64,000 nt of DNA from Candidatus Ribeiella danica (lineage in GTDB: Bacteria > Chloroflexota > Chloroflexia > Chloroflexales > Roseiflexaceae): NCBI GenBank assembly GCA_016717335.1, contig JADKFS010000002.1, forward strand, positions 248,001 to 312,000, given 5' to 3'. Within the stretch, counting starts at the first letter, position 1. Every line of letters starts with the position of its first letter. Both the position numbers and the translations under genes were made by a program. The notes below the pieces were generated by a model. That model did no database searches. It was not told the origin of the DNA and was given only the letters and a program-made list of their open reading frames with translations. Of this stretch, positions 58,181-64,000 are shown in pieces.

Positions 58181-58750
58181 TTAGCGGCCGCTGCGCTCCT
58201 GCACCTGCTTGTAGGCGATGTACAGGATCGGCACCAGGATGGCGCCGGCGATGATGTTCGGGACGATCACGCCGAAGTACTCGGCCGGAACCTCGGCGGG
58301 CGCGAGCTGGTAGACCCAGATGTCGGTGACGCTGCTGAACAGGAACGCCACCAGCACGCCGACGAGCGACCAGATCAGCGCCGAGCTGAGCGTGGGCAGC
58401 TCCTCACGCCTGGCGCGCGCGCGCACGAAGGCCAGCCCGGCGATCAGGCCGAGCAGACCGTTGCCCAGGCTCCAGTTCCACGAGAAGCCGTAGCCGGAGA
58501 CCAGATCGATGATCACGTTGCCGACGAAGCCGGTGAAGAAGCCGACCCACGGGCCGAAGACCGCGCCGAACAGCATCGGGATGGCCACCGCCGGCCGGAT
58601 GGAGGTGTTGAACGGGCCGGGGATGCGCAGGAACGATGTCGCCCAGCCGAGCACGCCGTACAGCGCGGCGCCGATCGCCATGTAGACGACCTCGCGCGTC
58701 CCGACTGCCCAGGCGCTGGCGCGCGCCGCGGTGCGAGTGAGCGTTGCCAT
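58181..58750 (-). CDS. ECF transporter substrate-binding S component
   Basis: 189 residues from ATG 58750 with AAAGGAGG upstream. Six predicted spans. The first carries the EcfT-contact pattern YMAIGAALYGVLGWATSFLR; PAVAIPMLFGAVFGPWVGFF and GNVIIDLVSGYGFSWNWSLG follow. Such S components bind vitamins (biotin, thiamine, riboflavin, cobalamin precursors) or other small nutrients. No riboswitch was recognised, so the ligand is unknown. Operon order ATPase, S, T resembles ykoDEC, but this alone does not prove thiamine-precursor transport. Confidence 0.85.
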   Translation of the reverse strand: MATLTRTAARASAWAVGTREVVYMAIGAALYGVLGWATSFLRIPGPFNTSIRPAVAIPMLFGAVFGPWVGFFTGFVGNVIIDLVSGYGFSWNWSLGNGLLGLIAGLAFVRARARREELPTLSSALIWSLVGVLVAFLFSSVTDIWVYQLAPAEVPAEYFGVIVPNIIAGAILVPILYIAYKQVQERSGR

Positions 58751-58849
58751 TGGTGTTCCTCCTTTACCTTGTAACAATACCGAACGTGGGTACCATATGT
58801 TAGAGGCTAGCTGTACCGACTACTGAATACTGACTACTTTGTACTGGCA

Positions 58850-60475
58850 CTAGAGCGCGACCAGCGACGCCAGCGTCTCCAGGCGCTGGAACGCGCCGGT
58901 GTACGGCAGCAGGCGCAGGTTCTCCTCAAGCAGCGAGGTCGGCCGCAGGCGGCAGCGCTCGATCAGGTCGGCCCGCGCCAGCACCTCGTGCGGCGGCCCG
59001 TCGGCCACGATCCGGCCGTCGGCGAACAGCAGCACCCGGTTGGCGTAGCCGATCGCCAGGTCGAGGTCGTGGGTGATGAACAGCTGCGCCGCGAAAACGC
59101 CGAGCTGGCGGATGCCGTCCATGAAGCGGGTGTACGAGCGGTAGTCCTGGCCGGCGGTCGGCTCGTCCATCAGCAGCACCCGCGCGCGCATGGCGATCAC
59201 GCTGGCGATGCAGAGCCGGCGCTGCTGCCCGAACGAGAGCGTCAGCGGCGGGCGCTCCTCGAAGCCGGCCAGCTCCATCAGGCCAAGCGCCTCGGCCGTG
59301 TGGCGGGCGATCTCGGCGTCGCTCTGGCCGACGTTACGCGGCCCAAAGGCCATCTCCTCGCGCACCGACGGCGCGAACAGCATGTGCGACGGGTTCTGGA
59401 ACACATAGCCGGCCTGGCGGGCCGCCTCGGCCACGCTCATCTCGGCGACGGGCCGCCCGCCCAGCAGCACCGCGCCGCGCTGGGGGCGCAGCAAACCGAT
59501 CATCTGCTTGACGGTGGTGCTCTTGCCGCTGCCGTTCTGCCCGAGCAGCGCGATCCGGTCGCCGGCGTACACCTGCAGGCTCACGCCGCGCAGGACCGGC
59601 CGCTCCGGCTCGTAGCCAAACTCGACGTCGCGCAGCTCGATCAGTGGCTCGCCCCGCGGCGGCGCGGGCTCTGGAGCGACGGAAGGCGCGGCGGCGCCGA
59701 GCGCGGCCAGCCGCCGCATCGCGACCTGCGCCGGCAGCTTGACGGCGCGCGGGTCGGCGGCGCTGCCCGCCTGCGCGGCCGAGCCCTGGTAGGTCACGCG
59801 GCCATCGTCCATCAGCACGACTAGGTCGGGGTTGATGCTGAGCGCCTCCTCGACCCGGTGCTCGACGATCACCACGCTGCGGCCCGAGTCGGCCAGGCGG
59901 CGGCAGAGCGCCAGGGTCTCCACCGCGCTGGCCGGGTCAAGGTTCGCCAGCGGCTCGTCGAGCAGCAGCACGCGCGGCTGCAGCGCCAGCACGCCGGCGG
60001 CGGCCAGCTTCTGCTTCTCGCCGCCCGAGAGCGTGAACGTCTCGCGGCCGGCCAGCTGCAGCAGGTTCAGCTCGTGCAGCGTCGCCTCCGAGCGGGCGCG
60101 GATCTCGGCCGCCGGCAGCCCGAGGTTCTCCAGGCCGAAGGCGACCTCTTCGAGCACATGCGACGCCACGATCTGGCGCTCAGGGTCCTGCAGCACCGTC
60201 CCGACCGTGCGCGAGATCTCGGCCAGCGTCAGGTCGCGCGTGTCTTGCCCGACGACGCGCACCGCCCCCGCGAGCGTGCCGCGGTAGGTGGTCGGGATCA
60301 AGCCGTTCAGGCAGCGCAGCAGCGTGCTCTTGCCGCAGCCGCTCGGCCCGGCGATCAGCACCACCTGGCCCGGCCGGATGTCGAGCGAGACGTTCAGCAG
60401 CGCCGGCGCGCTCGCGCGGCGGTATGTGAAACTCAACTGATCGATCGCGATCAGGGCGTCGGCTTCGTTGAGCAT
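58850..60475 (-). CDS. ECF transporter fused double ATPase (EcfA1A2-like)
   Basis: 541 residues from ATG 60475 (MLNEADALIAIDQLSFTYRR). Two ABC ATPase domains in one chain. First: Walker A GPSGCGKST, signature LSGGEKQKL, Walker B VLLLDEPLANLDP. Second: GQNGSGKST, LSFGQQRRL, VLLMDEPTAGQDY. In the second signature Phe replaces Gly. Fused ATPases are known in YkoD-type ECF systems. The longer frame to 60544 is unlikely. Preceded by a good promoter. Confidence 0.93.
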   Translation of the reverse strand: MLNEADALIAIDQLSFTYRRASAPALLNVSLDIRPGQVVLIAGPSGCGKSTLLRCLNGLIPTTYRGTLAGAVRVVGQDTRDLTLAEISRTVGTVLQDPERQIVASHVLEEVAFGLENLGLPAAEIRARSEATLHELNLLQLAGRETFTLSGGEKQKLAAAGVLALQPRVLLLDEPLANLDPASAVETLALCRRLADSGRSVVIVEHRVEEALSINPDLVVLMDDGRVTYQGSAAQAGSAADPRAVKLPAQVAMRRLAALGAAAPSVAPEPAPPRGEPLIELRDVEFGYEPERPVLRGVSLQVYAGDRIALLGQNGSGKSTTVKQMIGLLRPQRGAVLLGGRPVAEMSVAEAARQAGYVFQNPSHMLFAPSVREEMAFGPRNVGQSDAEIARHTAEALGLMELAGFEERPPLTLSFGQQRRLCIASVIAMRARVLLMDEPTAGQDYRSYTRFMDGIRQLGVFAAQLFITHDLDLAIGYANRVLLFADGRIVADGPPHEVLARADLIERCRLRPTSLLEENLRLLPYTGAFQRLETLASLVAL

Positions 60476-60615
60476 GGCGATCTGCAGCAGCCCCTTGGCC
60501 ACGTCACCAATATGATGCGAGAGAAACGTTTGCGGTGGCCGCATTGTGACTCAATGATCTGGCTTTGTCAAATGTCTGGCCTTCACCGGCCTTATTATTA
60601 CTTTTCTTTATCAAT

Positions 60616-60653
60616 ATTATAAACAATTATATTCGAGTGGCGCTGCTTGTCAA
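60616..60653 (-). promoter_or_regulatory. Promoter of the ECF transporter operon
   Basis: TTGACA (60653-60648) and TATAAT (60631-60626), 16 bases apart, in an AT-rich patch. A second TATAAT lies at 60621-60616. The leader of about 135 bases up to the ATG at 60475 shows a small hairpin GGCCGGTGAAGGCC, but no riboswitch signature I know. Confidence 0.75.
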
Positions 60654-60839
60654 GCCTGCGGTGGCTAGCTTCAAAGCTATTGCAACACAGGCGGCTGCAC
60701 CCCAGCCACCTATGTTGTCGTTCTTGGCGGCTTCGCCGCCCCGAGCCCCACCAGAGCAGCGCACCGCAGCACCAACAAGAATCCCCCTCTCCCGCGCACG
60801 GGAGAGGGGGGCAGGGGGTGAGGGCCAAGCGATCGGCGG
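60654..60839. terminator. GC-rich hairpin (60783-60810) after the CDF gene
   Basis: CCCCCTCTCCCG pairs with CGGGAGAGGGGG around CGCA. It is close behind the stop of the reversed metal-exporter gene and is probably its terminator. Same element as at 31555 and 49991. No gene in the rest. Confidence 0.65.
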
Positions 60840-61943
60840 CTAGCGCTGGGAGGGCGTGGCCCGGTGGTGGGCCGTGATCGTGTGGAAGTCCTCGCCGTCG
60901 GCGCCGACTGGGTCGACGTGGACGCTGACCGCCTCGAGCTGCGGCATGTCGTGCAGCAGCGCGTGCCGGATCTCCTCGGCGATCGCGTGGCTGGCAGCGG
61001 TCGAGAGCTGGGCGTCCACGTCGGCGTACAGCTCGGCCTCGAGGTTGTGCCCGAGCCAGCGCACCCGCACGTCGTGGACGCGCCGCACGCCCTCCACGCG
61101 CGCCGCGCCGCGCTCGACCGCGTCGACCAGGCTTGGGTCGACGGCGTCCATCAGCCGCTCCCAGATCGTCTTCGCGGCGCCCCAGACAACCTGCAGGATC
61201 GGGATCGCGATCAGCAGGCCGACGATCGGGTCGGCCTGCGGGAAGCCGAGCCAGACCCCGATCGCGCCGACCAGCACCGCCAGGGAGGTCAGCCCGTCGG
61301 TGCGGGCGTGCAGCCCGTCGGCCTCGAGCGCCGCGCTACCGATCTCGCGGCCGACCCGGATGCGGAAGATCGCAACCAGCTCGTTGCCGAGAAAGCCGAT
61401 CACCGCTGCGGCGACCACCCAGCCCAGGTTCGCCAGCGGCTGCGGGTCGACCAGCTTGCGGTACGACTCCCAGGCGACCAGTGCGGCGCTGGCGACCATC
61501 ACCAGCACGATGAAGATGCCGGCCAGGTCTTCGGCGCGGCGGTAGCCGTAGGTGTAGCGCCGCGTCGGCGGGCGCCGCCCGACCACGAAGGCGATCCAGA
61601 GCGGCACGGCAGTCAGCGCGTCGGCGAAGTTGTGGATCGTATCGGCGAGCAGGGCCGCGCTGCCGCTGATCAGCACGACCACGATCTGGAAGATCGCCGT
61701 CAGCAGCAGCCCGACCAGCGAGACCTTGAGCGCCCAGATCCCGCGCGCGCTGGTCTCCAGCACGCGGTCGGCGCGCGCGCCGCTGTGGCTGTGGCTGTGG
61801 AACAGCTCGCCGAGCATGCCGCGCAGCCCGCCGGCGTGGTCGTGGTCGTGGTCGTGCTCGTGGTCGTGCTCGTCGTGCTCGTGCTCGTCGTGCTCGTGCT
61901 CGTCGTGCTCGTGCTGCGGCAGCGAGCCGGTTCGTTCGTCCAT
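60840..61943 (-). CDS. Cation diffusion facilitator (metal exporter)
   Basis: 367 residues from ATG 61943 with GAGGAGC upstream. A His/Asp-rich N-terminal tail (residues about 11-36, HEHDEHEHDEHEHDEH and more) binds metal. Six spans follow; HNFADALTAVPLWIAF carries the HxxxD site of span 2 and ALEADGLHARTDGLTS the HxxxD of span 5, as in zinc-type CDFs. A C-terminal cytoplasmic ferredoxin-like domain (VRWLGHNLEAELYADVDAQL) ends it. Proton/zinc antiport is inferred. Confidence 0.93.
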   Translation of the reverse strand: MDERTGSLPQHEHDEHEHDEHEHDEHDHEHDHDHDHAGGLRGMLGELFHSHSHSGARADRVLETSARGIWALKVSLVGLLLTAIFQIVVVLISGSAALLADTIHNFADALTAVPLWIAFVVGRRPPTRRYTYGYRRAEDLAGIFIVLVMVASAALVAWESYRKLVDPQPLANLGWVVAAAVIGFLGNELVAIFRIRVGREIGSAALEADGLHARTDGLTSLAVLVGAIGVWLGFPQADPIVGLLIAIPILQVVWGAAKTIWERLMDAVDPSLVDAVERGAARVEGVRRVHDVRVRWLGHNLEAELYADVDAQLSTAASHAIAEEIRHALLHDMPQLEAVSVHVDPVGADGEDFHTITAHHRATPSQR

Positions 61944-62457
61944 GGCAGCGCTCCTCTCAACAGATCTCGCGAGATCGCTCGCGGCGCGGGCGCGCGATCG
62001 GGCTTCGGGCGCGGCGGCCGCCGCCGAAAAGCTGTGGTCGGTATAGTACCACAGCCTGCGGCTATACTGCCTGCCGGGGCTTGCGCCCCTGGCCCCCAAA
62101 AAGAATGCCGCCTCATTTTGAGGGCCTGGCGCGCATGCCTGGCTGAATTCAGGCGCAACGGGAGGCAACAGGCCCGATCGGAATGGTGCCAAGCATGAGC
62201 CACTGGCATTTAAACTGAGGTTGCATCTTTTGCCGGAGGGGGGCCGGGGGAACCGGCGTGGGTTCCCCCGGGCGGGGGCCGCGGGCGCAGCGCCCCGGAA
62301 AAAGAACCGTTGTCGGCACAACCTCAGGCGGGGGGCGGGGCGCAGCGCCCCGGAAAGCCGCAGACAACCCCTCAGTCTCTGCTACAATCATCGCCGCGAC
62401 AGCGTTTACTATAGTAGAACAGCTCAGCCCGCGAAAGTGAATACGGAGAGGCGACTC
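61944..62457 (-). repeat. GC-rich palindromic dispersed element, copy E6 (reversed)
   Basis: From about 62070: CGGGGCTTGCGCCCCTGG, CTGGCGCGCATGCCTGGC, CAACGGGAGGCAACAGG, then TTTTGCCGGAGGGGGGCC, AACCGGCGTGGGTTCCCC and CGCAGCGCCCCGG twice, to about 62355. The end (62400-62457) is AT-richer, with TTTACTATAGTA, and probably carries the promoter of the next gene. No gene in the gap. Confidence 0.75.
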
Positions 62458-64000
62458 ATGCCAGGTATCGACGACAAGAAGCTGCTGCGTGAGTTCACGC
62501 GGCTGTCGCCGGCGCTGACGGCGGCCGAGGCCCGCCAGCGGCTCAGCCGGCGGCCGTACGGCTCGAACTTCGGCGTGGTGGTGGGCGACGACGGCGCTGC
62601 GCTGGCCTGCCTGCGCGATACCCAGATCGGCGTCTGGCCGGACGACCAGACGCTCGATGCGCTGCGCGCGCGCTGGCCGGCCCTGCGCACACTCCCGGAG
62701 GACGAGGTCGTCCACCTCGGCCTGGTGGCGCGATTCTTCAATCAGGACTTCACCGATCACCTCGATCTGCCGGGCGTGGTCCTGGTCGACGCGACCGGCC
62801 GGCCGACGGCGATTCTGACGCGCCGGACGCTCGACCTGGCCCTGGCCGACTTGAGGCCGCCCTCCGGCACGCGCGGGGCCGGGTCGGCTGTGCTGGGCGA
62901 GCCTGCGCCGAGAGATGGCGGGCCAGCCGTCCCTATCCCGCGCGAGGGCGAGCTGATGGTCACGCGCTACGGCCGGCTGCGGTTCCCGGCCCAGGCGGCC
63001 CTGCGCCAGCGCCGCGAGCTGACCATCACGGTCAACCGCGCCCAGGCCGGCGTGCCGGGCCAGGTCGAGCTGGGGCTGACGGCGCGCGAGTGGCCGCTGC
63101 GGGTCACGGCGACGCTGGTGGGCATCCGCCCCGAGGACTTCACGGTCGATGGCCCGAGCGGCGGCGTGATCGAGGTGCCGCGCACGGCCGACTCGCTGCC
63201 GCTGACCTTTACGCTCACGCCGCAGAGCCTGGGCAAAAAGGAGATCTGCGTGCTGTTCGAGCAGGGCAACGACTGCATGACGACCGCGACGATCGCGACC
63301 GAGGTGGTCGAGACGCTCGCTGCTCCGGCCGGCGACGCCGAGGTGATCAATCCGCCCAGTCTGGCCTCGACCGGCCTGCCGGCCGACGTGACGATCTACA
63401 TCACGCGCCTCGACGCCGAGACCTACGGCGTGCTGGCGCGCACCGCCGCCGACAACCCCGACAGCCCACCGCGCGAGGTCGACCGGATCTCGTTCAAAAA
63501 AGGCCCGGATGCCTTCATGGACGAGATCTACCAGGAGCTCAACCAGAAGACCAAGGGCGGCCTGACGCCCGCGCAGTTCGACGAAGAGGTCAAGATCATC
63601 GGCGCGAACCTGTACGACAGCCTGTTTCGGGAGGACGGCTTCAAGCGCTTCTACGCCGAGGAGATGTACGGGCTGCCCGGCCAGCCGGCCGTCCAGATCA
63701 TCTCCGACGAACCGTACGTCCCGTGGGAGATCATGCGGCCCTCGCGGATCGACCCGGCGACCAACCGCTGGGAGTCGGACGAGTTCTACTTCTGCGAGCG
63801 CTTCGCGCTCTCGCGCTGGCTGGCCGGCCCGCAGCGGCCCGGCGCGCTGGCGCTGCAGCGTGTCGCGATCGTGGCGCCGCCATCCAATCTCCAGTATGTG
63901 CAGGACGAGATCGACGCGATCAAGCGGCTGCCGGGGCTGCAGGTGACCGAGATCAAGACCCTGGCGGAGCTGCGCGGCTTCCTGCAGAACGGCAGCGCCG
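62458..64000 (+). CDS. CHAT-domain protein, N-terminal part (runs off the window)
   Basis: Open from ATG 62458 to the window end, over 510 residues. Residues about 1-135 resemble a CBS-like or regulatory part (GVVLVDATGRPTAILTRRTL). About 150-290 is beta-sandwich sequence (RQRRELTITVNRAQAGVPGQ; FTLTPQSLGKKEICVLFEQG). From about 300 a helical part leads to AVQIISDEPYVPWEIMRPSR, a motif found at the start of CHAT caspase-like domains (EPxxPWExM), then ERFALSRWLAG. The His and Cys of the active site would be beyond the edge. CHAT proteins act in programmed death and defence; this role is inferred. Confidence 0.75.
   Translation, partial: MPGIDDKKLLREFTRLSPALTAAEARQRLSRRPYGSNFGVVVGDDGAALACLRDTQIGVWPDDQTLDALRARWPALRTLPEDEVVHLGLVARFFNQDFTDHLDLPGVVLVDATGRPTAILTRRTLDLALADLRPPSGTRGAGSAVLGEPAPRDGGPAVPIPREGELMVTRYGRLRFPAQAALRQRRELTITVNRAQAGVPGQVELGLTAREWPLRVTATLVGIRPEDFTVDGPSGGVIEVPRTADSLPLTFTLTPQSLGKKEICVLFEQGNDCMTTATIATEVVETLAAPAGDAEVINPPSLASTGLPADVTIYITRLDAETYGVLARTAADNPDSPPREVDRISFKKGPDAFMDEIYQELNQKTKGGLTPAQFDEEVKIIGANLYDSLFREDGFKRFYAEEMYGLPGQPAVQIISDEPYVPWEIMRPSRIDPATNRWESDEFYFCERFALSRWLAGPQRPGALALQRVAIVAPPSNLQYVQDEIDAIKRLPGLQVTEIKTLAELRGFLQNGSA

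Noticed and set aside
60476..60620. Vitamin riboswitch in the ECF leader
   Set aside because: No TPP, cobalamin, FMN or biotin-box core motif found, only a small hairpin.

Overview
The window is GC-rich chromosomal DNA that looks like a filamentous member of the Chloroflexota (Roseiflexus/Kouleothrix-like). This is an inference from several traits seen together: Thr-Pro-rich extracellular linkers built from TPTNTP-type units, RHS proteins with SpvB-like heads, intergenic arrays of 7-bp tandem repeats, a MalEFG system with several GH13 enzymes, and a L25/Ctc protein. No rRNA or tRNA is present to settle it. Real genes are about 65-72 % GC. Because of that, most other long open frames are antisense shadows.

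Region 1 (1-7544, minus strand) is a drug-export type operon: TetR regulator, ABC-2 permease, a rifampin-phosphotransferase/PEP-synthase-like enzyme, a long HlyD adaptor and an ABC ATPase cut by the window edge. Two copies of an imperfect palindrome lie just upstream of the regulator.

Region 2 (about 7950-29100) is an accessory island and the most interesting part. It holds one RHS/SpvB backbone broken by a frameshift, two 5'-truncated RHS genes, and three orphan RHS C-terminal tips. All six tips follow the same YYHARYYDP-type motif. They are completely different after the DPTGH boundary, are AT-richer than the backbone, and each is followed within 0-35 bp (often overlapping) by its own small gene, a presumed immunity protein. 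Three remnants of one tyrosine recombinase, each preceded by the same inverted repeat, lie between the cassettes. So do a VapBC pair, nucleotidyltransferase-type toxin-antitoxin genes, a truncated HEPN gene and an ISKra4 transposase remnant. I read the locus as an archive of exchangeable toxin/immunity cassettes. A concanavalin-like module and the RHS core are present as near-identical copies, which points to recent recombination.

Region 3 (29100-36400): an S41 protease lipoprotein gene with a one-base frameshift (its 3' end is duplicated 10 kb away in front of an RHS gene), an AlbA_2/ATPase/HTH regulator with a heptamer array inserted in frame, a DUF2227 membrane protein, a secreted intradiol dioxygenase and a luciferase-like oxidoreductase.

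Region 4 (36400-49910, minus strand) is a maltodextrin uptake and breakdown cluster: LacI regulator, histidine kinase and NarL-type regulator, alpha-glucosidase, a receiver-only protein, MalE, MalF, MalG and two GH13 amylases. No MalK ATPase is present.

Region 5 (50000-64000) holds mixed genes: a GT-C-like membrane protein, L25, a tiny promoter-driven unit encoding a 14-residue peptide, a WecG/TagA glycosyltransferase, a zinc-free MDR oxidoreductase, a polyprenyl diphosphate synthase, an ECF transporter (T, S and fused ATPases), a CDF metal exporter and the start of a CHAT-domain protein. These genes are separated by copies of a dispersed GC-rich palindromic element that also truncates genes in region 2.
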